A program made the translations under genes and the position numbers. Below, piece by piece: positions 15,244 to 23,631 of a stretch of 64,000 bases of DNA. The notes below the pieces were generated by a model. The model had not been told where the DNA came from and did no database searches. It saw nothing but the letters and a program-made list of their open reading frames with translations. The DNA lies in assembly GCA_016716405.1 (NCBI GenBank), contig JADJWK010000001.1, positions 868,001 through 932,000 of the forward strand, given 5' to 3'. Each line of letters opens with the position of its first letter. Position 1 is the stretch's first letter. This DNA is from Candidatus Melainabacteria bacterium. GTDB taxonomy: Bacteria; Cyanobacteriota; Vampirovibrionia; Obscuribacterales; Obscuribacteraceae.

Positions 15244-16449
15244 TCACTCGGTCGAGGTGTCGACCTCGACCGGATCGCTGGGGCTGTCGGAGTAGGGACC
15301 GCTGGGGTCGTCCACGGTGCCGCAGGTGGAGTCGTTGCCGACGCCGCCGCAGACCCGCTTCTGACACCGGACGGTGCCGTGGTCGGACAGGTCGCGACCC
15401 AGCTCCCGCCAGAAGTTGAACACCTGCAGGCGCCCAACCTTGCCGAAGTTCATCACGAAGAAGCCGTCGAGACGGCTCTTCATGATATGGGTCGGAGTCT
15501 TGTCCTTGGGACCGACGAGCTTGAAGCCGGCCTGCTTCAGCGGGTCGTTGTCCGTGACGCTGGGATTGTCGAGATGACTGTTCCAGTCGCCACAGATGAA
15601 CCCGACGAAGTCCTCGCCGAGGACCTCGACCAGCTTCTTCGCCTGCTGACGCCGAACCGGCGCCGTGCTCGCGGGACCGCCGCGCATCGACTTCATGTGG
15701 ACGACCACGGCGGCGTACTCGTCACCGGTGGCGGTGTCCTCGACGTCGAGGCGGTAGGCGGGACGAAGGTTGGGGATCCCCTGGACGTTGGCGATCTCGT
15801 CGTAGGAGATGGGGTTGCCCTTCACCTTCAGGCGGGGATGCACGAGGAACCCGACAGCCTGGCTGCGGGTGTTCTCCACCGACGCGTAGGCCTTGTAGCC
15901 GAGCGCGTTGGCGATCACCTGGAGCCCGTCCAGGGTGATCTCGGTGCAGCCGATGATGTGGAAGCGAGGGACGATGTGCTTGTACGTCTCGAGGAAGTAC
16001 TTCGCCTTCGACGCATCGAGGAACTCCATGTTCCAGGTGCCCATCACGACGTTGCCGTCGTTGCCGACCACCTTGAAGTTCTTGATGATGTCATAGACCT
16101 TCGCCGCCACGACCTTAGGGTCCGGCAGACCCTTCTTGCCCCCCTGGCTCTGGCTTCCCCCACGCTGCTTGCCACGGCTCTTGCGGCTGCGGCGACGGGC
16201 GAAGAGGATGTCCAGATCATCGGGGTCCCACTCCACCTTGTCGGTGAAGCCCAGGGCCTTGACGCCGGAGAGGTCGAGAGAGTCGAAGAGGTCGGGGTCC
16301 GGATAGACCACACGGCTCTCCTCGATCTCCCGCGTGCGCGCCTCGCTCACGGCGATGATGCGCTTGAGGTGGCCCGGAGAGACCTCCTCGCGAACCTTGG
16401 GGGTCTTCAGGGAGACCTTGGGGTTCTTCTTGGAATTTCGCTTGCTCAT
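15244..16449 (-). CDS. Endonuclease/exonuclease/phosphatase (EEP, DNase I-like) fold protein
   Basis: The 401-residue protein has the EEP motifs in order: GTWNMEF, Glu in GCTEIT, VVHMKSMRGG, GDWNSHLDN, SRLDGFFV and LSDHGTV. These supply the metal-binding Asn/Glu, the catalytic His and the Asp/His pair. The family cleaves phosphodiesters in nucleic acids or phosphoinositides or removes phosphates; the substrate is not evident. The first 130 residues are a basic, Ser/Arg-rich extension (RRRSRKSRGKQRGGSQ) that might bind nucleic acid. There is no signal peptide. The start at 16449 has AAGGGA at 7 bases. A terminator-like hairpin lies in its leader at 16631-16658. Confidence 0.88.
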   Translation of the reverse strand: MSKRNSKKNPKVSLKTPKVREEVSPGHLKRIIAVSEARTREIEESRVVYPDPDLFDSLDLSGVKALGFTDKVEWDPDDLDILFARRRSRKSRGKQRGGSQSQGGKKGLPDPKVVAAKVYDIIKNFKVVGNDGNVVMGTWNMEFLDASKAKYFLETYKHIVPRFHIIGCTEITLDGLQVIANALGYKAYASVENTRSQAVGFLVHPRLKVKGNPISYDEIANVQGIPNLRPAYRLDVEDTATGDEYAAVVVHMKSMRGGPASTAPVRRQQAKKLVEVLGEDFVGFICGDWNSHLDNPSVTDNDPLKQAGFKLVGPKDKTPTHIMKSRLDGFFVMNFGKVGRLQVFNFWRELGRDLSDHGTVRCQKRVCGGVGNDSTCGTVDDPSGPYSDSPSDPVEVDTSTE

Positions 16450-16630
16450 AGTAAGTTCCCTTCTTTGCGGCTGCAGAAGGCAGCCTGGTTAAACAAAACA
16501 CTGCAGCCGGATGACCGCAGCAGATGAGCCACACGCCTGTCGCACCATGTTTTCGAGATGGAATGCTTCCGGCGTGGGTACTTCGGCACAAGAGCGCCGT
16601 CACTGAACCTGGACTCTCAAACACCAGAAA

Positions 16631-16658
16631 CCCGGGTCGCTGCTAAGTGCGACTCGGG
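16631..16658 (-). terminator. Leader terminator/attenuator candidate upstream of the EEP-fold gene
   Basis: CCCGAGTCGC and GCGACCCGGG pair with one wobble on the minus strand and are followed by TTTCTGGTGTTT. It is about 180 bases upstream of the start codon and no other minus-strand gene lies nearby for it to terminate, so attenuation of the EEP-fold gene is the simplest reading. Confidence 0.5.
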
Positions 16659-16980
16659 CTCGAAAGTGTAATCAGGGAGAGGCTTTTGGCTGGGTAGCTT
16701 GGAGTTTCCTGGAGAGAAGTCAAGGTGAAGTGATACCAAGACAATAGGGATTTTCGCTTTGAAATAGCAAGTGCATATACATGGCCCGCTATTAGATCCG
16801 TATGTCGATATAACCCTCTCAAACTACGCGTGAGTCGGGCTTTAGAGTACTTGTGACTGTAATGTCTTGAGAAATCTCGAGATCAGGCGACTGTACGCAG
16901 GTGATTAAATCTGGCGGATTAGACCGCCTTAACAGTTCGTGTTGATGTGATAGTGTCTAATCTTTCATCTCACCTTAACT

Positions 16981-17034
16981 CTCCCTGCCCGCTAGCGTAT
17001 TTGTAACAAGCGCTGAAATCCTTCTATTTACAAC
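16981..17034. repeat. Conserved intergenic element, copy A
   Basis: Reads CTCCC, a GCCCGC run, then ATTTGTAACA...AAATC...TTTACAA. It aligns with copy B at 53429-53494 at roughly three quarters identity. The TTGTAA and TTTACAA ends form an imperfect inverted repeat. Confidence 0.55.
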
Positions 17035-17384
17035 GAAAACTTGCGATATCGGATTGGTTGTCAGGCGCGATCGGAGGTCAGCTGTATCGGCGACTTGCAT
17101 ATTTTCCAAGAGTCGTAAACCGAAATTTGCTTAATGCCTGCCGGTTTTGCTAACAGAATGGTGACAGCAGTCGATGCGAACTCGCATGGCATCCGGTAAA
17201 TATGCGCACTATATGCAAACGGCATTGGGCAATAGTTTTACCAATCTGGATTAGTTCTGAGTACATCCGGTTGCAAGTCATTTGAAAACCGAATAAGCGA
17301 TTGAGTGAGATGGTGGAAACGCCTTCGCCAGGTTAAAACTTTTCTCTGATTTCTAAGATATCAGATAGTAGAACATATGGGTTG

Positions 17385-18417
17385 TTAATCGGGAGTATAT
17401 TCCTGCTGCAGTGCCTGATCGCGCCAGAATCTTGTTCTCTGCTCGTCGCCCTGGCGCTCGTAGTGCTCGCTCAAATAGTACTGAGCAGCCGGCTCACCTT
17501 GTTTGGCCGCATCCGTGATCAACTCCGGTGCACGCCTTTCGTCTTTCTGGACACCCTGCCCGAAAACATGGACCAGGCGGAGCTGGAAGGGCGCTCCGCG
17601 ATGCCCTCCCCCGGCGGCCAGATTGAGATGCCTCAGCCCCGAGTCGTAATTGATTGCCACGTCCGTCCTCGTCAGGCACGATTACGATATTGCCGGGTTT
17701 GACATCCCTGTGGACGACGTTATGACGGTGCGCGTGTCCCAGAGCGTCGCAAACCTGGATAATGAGCTTGATTGTCTCGGGCAGATCGATATGACCCTCC
17801 TCGGGCAGCTCGTCGAGGGTCTGTCCGGAGAGAAACTCCATGACCATGTAGGGCAGACCGTCCTCGGAGAAATCGAGCGCATGGACTCTGATCACATTGG
17901 GGTGATTCAATGAGCTTGCCGCTCTGGCTTCCACCATGAAGCGATTGCGGATGATATCATTCTTGGTGGCATCGTTGAGGAGTAGTTTTACCGCCACCGG
18001 CGAGAGCCTGTCCATCGCTCTGCAGATTACTCCCATGCCGCCTCTGCCGATCTCGTCCATAAGCTCGTAACGGTCGCCCAGGAGTGTGCCGCTCAGGGGC
18101 GCTACCAGCACGGTGGCGAGCTGGGTGCCATCCTTACTGGCCTGCTCCAGGACTTCGTCGAAGACGGTATCGATGTCCAGACCCCACTTTCTCACTTGAT
18201 CGAAGTCGATTATGGTTTTCAGGGAGTCTCGCGCGTAGACTATTACGGCTGCGAAAGACTCGGCAAGGCACAGATAGGGAATCTCGAGGGTGTCGCCACC
18301 AACCATCGTCCTGGCCACAAGCTCGGTCTTCACCACCGACCAGGTGTCTCTAATCTCCGGGAAGAGAAAGGGGCTGGCTTTTCTGTAATCGTCAGGGACT
18401 GGGGATTCGGCCTGCAT
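17385..18417 (-). pseudogene. Broken Ser/Thr protein kinase with out-of-frame Sel1-repeat tail
   Basis: From 18417 the frame encodes about 105 residues of an unassigned N-terminal domain, then a Hanks-type kinase: glycine loop GRGGMGVICRAM, VAVKLLL lysine, Glu in FMVEARAAS, and HRDVKPGN. Immediately after IVIVPDEDGR, where the DFG motif and C-lobe should follow, kinase homology stops and the frame reads arginine-rich nonsense to 17494. In another frame, from about 17660 to the stop at 17385, the sequence encodes Sel1-like repeats (VFGQGVQKDERRAPELI and AAKQGEPAAQYYLSEHY). A deletion that removed the rest of the kinase and shifted the frame explains this. A truncated 307-residue product could still be made but would lack the metal-binding DFG. 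Confidence 0.85.
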
Positions 18418-18754
18418 CAGGGTGCGCTCTCGAGCCTCCGTTCTTCTAGAGCGCTTATGCTCTGGGGAGGGCCTTTCTCAGCTGCGCTAACTCCGGATGC
18501 CATTATATTGTTGCCACTTTGGATATTTTAGATGCTTGAACCTTCCTCTCGAACTTCATCTTTATGCATCTTCTTTGACATGGCGCTTCCAGGTTTTTAA
18601 GTTCTATAGGTCTTCTCTTTCTTTCAGTCCAGGTCCGACCGAGCCATAACATAAATCAAGCTTTCAACCAGCCGTTTCTTCTCCTTCCAGGCGAAGTCTG
18701 CTGGCGGTCGACCGGGTAAAACTCTGTGCTCCAACCCAAACTATGGAGAGGGAC
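18418..18754. promoter_or_regulatory. Divergent intergenic region, kinase pseudogene / SLOG-like pair
   Basis: About 340 bp without a gene. On the minus strand a perfect TATAAT (18502-18507) lies about 85 bases upstream of the pseudogene start; no good -35 accompanies it. I see no clear promoter for the plus-strand SLOG-like genes. Confidence 0.4.
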
Positions 18755-19570
18755 ATGTCGTCCATAAAGTCGTTCCACGACTCTGCCCCTTCCCTCTTCA
18801 TACAGTCGGGTTGGGACAAGTCGCAACTGTTCGGTCTTAATGCCTCCAGGGACGCCCGTCACTTCGTGCTTCGCGGCACCGGTGGCTGCGCGCTCATGGA
18901 GCCTGAAGATTCCGTCGGCATGCGCAATCTCGAGCTGGCTCTGTCCGGACGCGACCGCGCCGGACGCCAGTGGCGCAAGCGCAAGAGATTCTCCGGCTTC
19001 TGCCTTTTCGGCGGGACTCGCATGGTGATGAAACACGATCCGAGAATCATCGTTCCCGGCATCACCGAGGTCTTCCCTGCTATCCAGCGTTATTGCCCGG
19101 ATGCCGTCACTCTCGGTGTCATCGCCAAAGTCGGACACATGCGCTACTCGAAGCACGGTCTGGTAATCCACGACGAGCCCGACAATCCCTTCGTCACCAT
19201 CGTGCACCCGACCCAGACAAGCTCGGTCATCCTTCAGCCCAGCGCCGACATGCAGGCATCCTGGGATGACGAGTTCCAGGAGTGCATTCGCATCTGCGAT
19301 GCCCTCCGGCAATCGCAGTGGCAGGCTCTGCTCGTCGTCTACAACGGCGGTGGAGTCACCGAGAAGGAGATTCTGAGCTGGGCCAAGCTCGGCAAGATAG
19401 ATCCCTTCTGGCGGGTGCTCCTGATCAAGGGAAGCGGTCGCAAAGCCGACGAATACGCCAGCGACAGCGAGTGGCTGGCGGAGCATCCGACGGTTCATGT
19501 CTGCGAGAACAATCTGGACGATATGCGCGCGAAGCTCGCAGCTCTCGGCGCAATCGTCGATCCGGATTAG
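18755..19570 (+). CDS. SLOG/LSDAT-like putative nucleotide-binding protein (copy 1)
   Basis: The protein is 271 residues from ATG 18755, which has GGAG six bases upstream; the ATG at 18743 has no site. A Rossmann-like C-terminal half contains ALLVVYNGGGVTEKEI and VLLIKGSGRKADEYA. This pairing of a GGGxxTxxE loop with a GSGRxADE loop resembles the SLOG domains found in TRPM channels and their prokaryotic relatives (LSDAT), which are thought to bind NAD/ADP-ribose-like nucleotides. It is followed after 70 bp by a paralogue with matching motifs. No membrane or effector domain is attached. Family placement is from motif likeness only. Confidence 0.65.
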   Translation: MSSIKSFHDSAPSLFIQSGWDKSQLFGLNASRDARHFVLRGTGGCALMEPEDSVGMRNLELALSGRDRAGRQWRKRKRFSGFCLFGGTRMVMKHDPRIIVPGITEVFPAIQRYCPDAVTLGVIAKVGHMRYSKHGLVIHDEPDNPFVTIVHPTQTSSVILQPSADMQASWDDEFQECIRICDALRQSQWQALLVVYNGGGVTEKEILSWAKLGKIDPFWRVLLIKGSGRKADEYASDSEWLAEHPTVHVCENNLDDMRAKLAALGAIVDPD

Positions 19571-19640
19571 GACTGAAACCTGATCCGAAACAGTTTCACG
19601 AGACGCGCTCGGCTCGGGCGCCGGGCGCGTCTTCCTGGGA

Positions 19641-20588
19641 ATGCCCGAAATCAATCAAGAACTGGAAAACATGAGTAAAGAAAACACCCTCCGACCCCGA
19701 GTCCAGGTGGACGAAAGAGGCTGCCTCCTCTTCGTCGTCTCCCACGGTCAGGTGGCTCCGGCTGCCTTCACCAACCTGGTCACCTGCGACCGGGGCGAGC
19801 TGAAAGCTGCTCGGGAGGTCGTCCGCATCGCGGGCGGCTGCAAGCACTTCAGCCAGGATCTCCTGGATAACCTGATCCCCTACTTCGTGGACGCCTTCCG
19901 GCAGGTCGACGCCGAAGGCAAGACCACGCGCGAGTTCCGGGGCACCGCCTTCAGCGGCGGCACCGCCAACGTCGACGGCGAAGGCGGGCTGAAGAACGAC
20001 ATGGTCACCAATGTGCCGGCGCACCTGGCGGCTGCCTATCCGTGCATCGCCATGTCCACCACGCCGCGTACCGGCGACATGGCTCTGGAGCAGAAGCACG
20101 GCGGTCTGGTGGTCGACCTCTACGGCGGCCGCATCGACTTCCGTCAGCAGGCGGCTCTCGTCTACCAGCAGGACCCCGCAACGGTTCTCGACTGGGACGG
20201 TGACCTCGCCCTCTATCTGACCCTGATGGAAGGCTGGCAGATGGCCGGCTTCAAGACAGCGGTCATCGCCATGAACGGCGGTGACGTTACCCGGGACGAG
20301 ATCTACGGCGCTCTCAAGCGCCGCATCCCGGTCATCGCCGTGGAAGGCTCTCTGCGCGAGACAGACGCTTTCATCGCCGCTTTCCGGGACGGCGACTGGA
20401 GCAAGACCGCTGCCGAGATGCGCGAGAAGCTCGCCGGCAAGAAGAAGGATACCAAGCCCGCCGACGACGCCGTGGCAGCAGCCAAGGCGGTGCTCGAGAA
20501 GGCGGACCGCAGCCTGGTGAGCATCGTTCCCATCAACGACTCCAAGGCTCTGCGCGAAGCTCTCGTCTCCCGAGGTTTCCTGAGCTGA
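19641..20588 (+). CDS. SLOG/LSDAT-like putative nucleotide-binding protein (copy 2)
   Basis: A 315-residue paralogue of the preceding protein: AVIAMNGGDVTRDEI and PVIAVEGSLRETDAF match the GGGxxTxxE and GSGRxADE blocks of copy 1 in order and spacing. Upstream, FRGTAFSGGTANVDGEGG and a long segment naming no known family may form the N-terminal half of the nucleotide site. The last 60 residues add an Ala/Lys-rich helix and a short domain absent from copy 1. A start at 19671 (MSKENTLRP) with GGAAAA upstream is as likely as 19641. It shares a transcript with copy 1 and ends at the terminator at 20636. Confidence 0.65.
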   Translation: MPEINQELENMSKENTLRPRVQVDERGCLLFVVSHGQVAPAAFTNLVTCDRGELKAAREVVRIAGGCKHFSQDLLDNLIPYFVDAFRQVDAEGKTTREFRGTAFSGGTANVDGEGGLKNDMVTNVPAHLAAAYPCIAMSTTPRTGDMALEQKHGGLVVDLYGGRIDFRQQAALVYQQDPATVLDWDGDLALYLTLMEGWQMAGFKTAVIAMNGGDVTRDEIYGALKRRIPVIAVEGSLRETDAFIAAFRDGDWSKTAAEMREKLAGKKKDTKPADDAVAAAKAVLEKADRSLVSIVPINDSKALREALVSRGFLS

Positions 20589-20635
20589 GCTGAGCTGACT
20601 GAGCCGGGCTCGAGTATCCTGGCTCACTGACAAAA

Positions 20636-20677
20636 GGGGCGCGACCAGAATTTCAGGCGCGCCCCTTCTTGTCTTTT
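20636..20677 (+). terminator. Terminator of the SLOG-like pair
   Basis: An 8-bp GC-only stem (GGGGCGCG and complement, 14-base loop) is followed by TTCTTGTCTTTT. Converges with the minus-strand terminator at 20731; CACTATA (20695-20701) and GTAGTA (20709-20714) lie between. Confidence 0.88.
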
Positions 20678-20730
20678 CGAATCAATCGGCATAGCACTAT
20701 AGAAAGTCGTAGTAATCGGCAAAGGAAAAA

Positions 20731-20764
20731 GGAAGCCGGTCTCCCCTGAGGGAGACCGGTTTCC
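20731..20764 (-). terminator. Terminator of the dehydrogenase/HAD cluster
   Basis: A 14-bp stem with one wobble (GGAGACCGG core) followed on the minus strand by TTTTTCCTTT, downstream of the 64-residue gene. Confidence 0.9.
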
Positions 20765-20780
20765 TTCGGGTGACGGCGAA

Positions 20781-20975
20781 TCAGCTCTCGAGGAACTGAC
20801 GCCAGTTTCGCGCAAGCGCCTTGCCCTCGCGACGGTCGCGCCGCCGCTGGAACTTGTCCGACTGGACACCGGTGTCGAAGACCTCTTCGTCGTCGAACCG
20901 TTGTCTCGCCTGGTCGCGCGAGCTCGAGCCCATCGGAGCCGATGAACCGCGCCTGCCTTTACGAAACCTTGCCAT
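20781..20975 (-). CDS. Small basic protein, 64 residues
   Basis: The start at 20975 (MARFRKGRRG) has AAAGGAG at about 9 bases, and the frame stops just before a strong terminator, so it is likely translated. It is very rich in Arg, Lys, Asp and Glu and has no hydrophobic core, suggesting a disordered nucleic-acid- or ribosome-associated peptide. I recognise no family. It is 19 bp after the 96-residue gene. Confidence 0.7.
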   Translation of the reverse strand: MARFRKGRRGSSAPMGSSSRDQARQRFDDEEVFDTGVQSDKFQRRRDRREGKALARNWRQFLES

Positions 20976-20994
20976 TTTGAGGACTCCTTTAGTA

Positions 20995-21285
20995 TCAGTT
21001 GACCGTGTCGGTGTTGATCAGGGCGCAGGAGATGAGCACCGGGTAGTAGTGCTGACCATCGCCTGCATCGACGAGCTCGTAGACCATGAAGTAGCCACGG
21101 TTCGGCTCGTAGCGCCGGAGAAGCTCGTTGTAGAGCGGCACGAAACGAGAGCCAAGCGGCCTCGCGCTGGGCGCCCGGTAGTGCTCGGGCAGACCACCGC
21201 CGATGGTGGCACCGACGCCTTCCGCCAGATTGTCCGGACCCGCGTGGGGATGGCTCTCCGGATGAGCCGTGTGCTTCTGAGACAT
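20995..21285 (-). CDS. Unknown protein, 96 residues
   Basis: The start at 21285 (MSQKHTAHPESHPH) has GGAGG at 5 bases. The His/Pro-rich N-terminus precedes a short domain (PLYNELLRRYEPNRGYFMVYELVDAG cut here for length) of no recognised family. It lies between the 444-residue dehydrogenase and the 64-residue basic protein in one minus-strand cluster, with a hairpin upstream. Confidence 0.7.
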   Translation of the reverse strand: MSQKHTAHPESHPHAGPDNLAEGVGATIGGGLPEHYRAPSARPLGSRFVPLYNELLRRYEPNRGYFMVYELVDAGDGQHYYPVLISCALINTDTVN

Positions 21286-21338
21286 ATCAACCTCCGTTAT
21301 TCGTTCGTACGTGCGTTGAAAGAACTGGAGGATGACCG

Positions 21339-21372
21339 GGGAAGAGTCGACCTTGCGATCGACCCCTCCCCA
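21339..21372 (-). terminator. Intercistronic hairpin after dehydrogenase 1
   Basis: GGGG...TCGA pairs with TCGA...CCCC, about 13 bp with mismatches and an 8-base loop. No good U-tract, so partial termination or processing is likely. Confidence 0.5.
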
Positions 21373-21391
21373 GGTCCCTTCCTCCCCGGAG

Positions 21392-22726
21392 TTACGACCG
21401 CACGATGACGGTCTTCGGACCTCCGGTGCCCGTCTCAGCCCGCTCGACCTCCCCGAACATGAGCTTGCCGAAATCCTCGAACGAAGCCGTCCCGCCGACC
21501 AGCGGCGCGAAGAACTCCGGACGATCGTTCAGCAGCTCCAGGGTGGCCGGGAACTGATTGCAGGAACGGCGCACGGGCTGGAAAGCCAGCTCGAAACGCC
21601 GCAGCATGGCGACATCGAAGTGGACGCCGTAGTGGCAGCCCAGCCCGATGATGGCGCCATTGGCGAGCATGCAGCGGCTGTTGAAGAGGGTCTCCAGAAG
21701 CCGCTCGCTGCCGGTGCACTCGAAGACGCTCGAGATGAAACCGTTCGCCATTTCCTGCGCGTGCTTGAAGACAGCGGTGTTCTCCTCCGTCATCACGTCC
21801 TCGGCAGCCTTGCGGGCCGCCTCGGTGAGGGTCTGGAGGATCACAGGCTTGTGGGCGCCGCGGGAGCGGCACTCACGCACAGCCGCGAGGGCCGCCTGCA
21901 CTGCCTTCTTGCCTGCCTTGGTCTTGCACACGTCCTTGCACACCGACGAGTCGTCGTCGAAGTGGTTGGTTTCGACCAGGGGGTCGAGCTCTGCCGCGAT
22001 GGTGGCGGCGATGCGCTCGGGGTTCACCCCGCTCAGTTGCAGGGTGGCGTCCGCGCCGTACTCGGTCGCGAACTTGAGGGCCGCCTCACCGCGCCCGAGG
22101 ACCATGACCTTCTCCTTGGGATTGCTCGCCTTGATGATGGCGAGAACCCCGAGGGCCATGGCACCGGTACCGGTGATGATGGTCCACTCGTCGTCGGCGA
22201 GGTCCACCAGCTTGTTGCGCAGCGCCCAGGACTGCCGGCAGGCAGCCAGAGGCTCCACGAGGCTGGCGAGGACCGGGTCCTTGGCGAGCTTCGCCGGCAG
22301 CTTGTGGCACCAGCGTGCCGGCCAGTAGAACTCGTCAGCAAGACCGCCGTCCTGGGGAGGCGTGCCCATGTACTTGGTCTTGGGGCAGCAATGATAGCGG
22401 CCCTTCAGACAGTTCGGGCAGGTCCCGCAGGGGAGACCGGGCTCCACCGCCACGATGTCGCCGACCTTGAAGCCTGCGACGTTGCGTCCCACGCGCTTGA
22501 CGCGCGCGATCAGCTCGTGACCGAGGGTGAGGGAGTGGTGCCCGCCGGCGTGGCCCGGATGGACGGCGCCGGTGTGGAACATGTGGGTGTCGCTTCCGCA
22601 CACACCGTTAGCAAGGAACTCCAGGTGGAGATCACCGGCCTGGATCCGCGGCAGCTCGAAATTGACCATCTCGAGCTGGCGCTTACCGGTTACATCCCAC
22701 CGGCGAAGTGCTTGTTTCTTCTTCAT
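21392..22726 (-). CDS. Zinc-dependent MDR-family alcohol dehydrogenase with an internal insertion
   Basis: The 444-residue protein is a medium-chain dehydrogenase: catalytic zinc residues in GVCGSDTHMF and LGHEL, the structural zinc loop PCGTCPNCLKGRYHCCP with four Cys, and a Rossmann domain with TGTGAMALGVLAI. It is about 90 residues longer than usual. The extra segment, from around NHFDDDSSVCKDVCK to EDVMTEENTAVF, lies inside the cofactor domain and has two further Cys. It probably oxidises a polyol or amino-alcohol, but the substrate is not apparent. Start at 22726 with AAAGG upstream; it is downstream of the HAD phosphatase gene and separated from it by a terminator-like hairpin. Confidence 0.87.
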   Translation of the reverse strand: MKKKQALRRWDVTGKRQLEMVNFELPRIQAGDLHLEFLANGVCGSDTHMFHTGAVHPGHAGGHHSLTLGHELIARVKRVGRNVAGFKVGDIVAVEPGLPCGTCPNCLKGRYHCCPKTKYMGTPPQDGGLADEFYWPARWCHKLPAKLAKDPVLASLVEPLAACRQSWALRNKLVDLADDEWTIITGTGAMALGVLAIIKASNPKEKVMVLGRGEAALKFATEYGADATLQLSGVNPERIAATIAAELDPLVETNHFDDDSSVCKDVCKTKAGKKAVQAALAAVRECRSRGAHKPVILQTLTEAARKAAEDVMTEENTAVFKHAQEMANGFISSVFECTGSERLLETLFNSRCMLANGAIIGLGCHYGVHFDVAMLRRFELAFQPVRRSCNQFPATLELLNDRPEFFAPLVGGTASFEDFGKLMFGEVERAETGTGGPKTVIVRS

Positions 22727-22767
22727 ACGTTTGCCTTTCGGTTTTCAGCTTGTTAAGAAAAGAAAGA

Positions 22768-22790
22768 GGAGCCCCGTTCGGGCGCTCCCC
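22768..22790 (-). terminator. Intercistronic terminator after the HAD phosphatase gene
   Basis: On the minus strand GGAGCGCCC pairs with GGGGCTCC around a short loop, followed by TCTTTCTTTTCT. It would attenuate transcription into dehydrogenase 1. Confidence 0.7.
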
Positions 22791-22851
22791 CTAACACTTG
22801 TCGAAGGCACCGTTGCCGGGTTTTGCCCGACTCAGGTGCCGCTTGCCAGGT

Positions 22852-23631
22852 TCAGCAGCCGCCGATCCTGGCTTGCAGTGCGTGCGCGACGCTGCCGTAG
22901 TCCTCGAACTCGAGCCAGTCGTTGGAGCCGACGAGCTTGCCTTCGTTGGTACGGCACCAGTCACTCAGACCGCCCGGTCCGCAGGCCAGCACGAGGCCGC
23001 CTGCTTTCGCGGTCGCTTCAGCCATGCAGATGTCGCCCTTGGAGTCGCCGGCACAGCCGATGATCCGGTAGCCCAGCTCCGCCGCCGCGGTGACGAGGTC
23101 GCCCTTGCGGACGCCGTCGTCCTCGTTGTGGACGAATTCGAGCTTGGCGAACGAGCCGTCGTCAGCGAACTTGAGAGAGTTCGCCACCAGCGGCATCTGA
23201 ACGCCGTGGTGCACCAGCATGGGCTCGGCGATCTGCCGGGAGCCGTTGCTGATGGCGACAGGAGAGACACCGCTTGCGGCGAGCGTCTTGAGGAAGTCCT
23301 TGACCCCCGGGATGAGCAGGTGATTGACCTTGAGCCAGTCAATCAGCTCTTCGAGAGTCTTGGCTTCGAGAAGGTCGCGGTACTCGGCTTCGAGATGTGC
23401 CCCATTCGTCATGGTGCCGTCCACCTTGAAGGCGCGGTCGTAGCGCTTCCACACCTTGACGCCGTCGGCGTCGACAGGTCCGAACTGCTCGTTGAGAACG
23501 ACGAGGATGTCGCCCCAGATCGTGCCGTCCAGATCAAGCAAGAAGAGGCTGGAGTGGCAACCAGCCAGCACCTGCCGCCAGGAAGTTTTCCAGGCCGGTT
23601 CGGTGCCCGATTCGAGAGTTGATCGTTTCAT
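22852..23631 (-). CDS. HAD-superfamily phosphatase
   Basis: The 259-residue protein has HAD motif I (LFLLDLDGTIWGD), motif II (VAISNGSRQ), a motif III Lys (DGVRKGDL) and motif IV (GCAGDSKGDICMA). An alpha-helical cap lies between motifs I and II (about residues 45-110), as in subfamily I enzymes such as phosphoserine phosphatase. It is a magnesium-dependent phosphohydrolase; the substrate is unknown, perhaps a sugar phosphate given the dehydrogenase neighbour. Start at 23631 with AGGAG at 6 bases. It is the first gene of its transcript. Confidence 0.88.
   Translation of the reverse strand: MKRSTLESGTEPAWKTSWRQVLAGCHSSLFLLDLDGTIWGDILVVLNEQFGPVDADGVKVWKRYDRAFKVDGTMTNGAHLEAEYRDLLEAKTLEELIDWLKVNHLLIPGVKDFLKTLAASGVSPVAISNGSRQIAEPMLVHHGVQMPLVANSLKFADDGSFAKLEFVHNEDDGVRKGDLVTAAAELGYRIIGCAGDSKGDICMAEATAKAGGLVLACGPGGLSDWCRTNEGKLVGSNDWLEFEDYGSVAHALQARIGGC

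Larger units (their letters stand above)
16450..17384. other. Long intergenic region with a conserved element
   Basis: About 930 bp without a convincing gene, more AT-rich than its neighbours. It contains the leader of the EEP-fold gene and, near 16981-17034, an element that resembles another at 53429-53494. Nothing in it reads as a tRNA or a known RNA. Confidence 0.6.
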
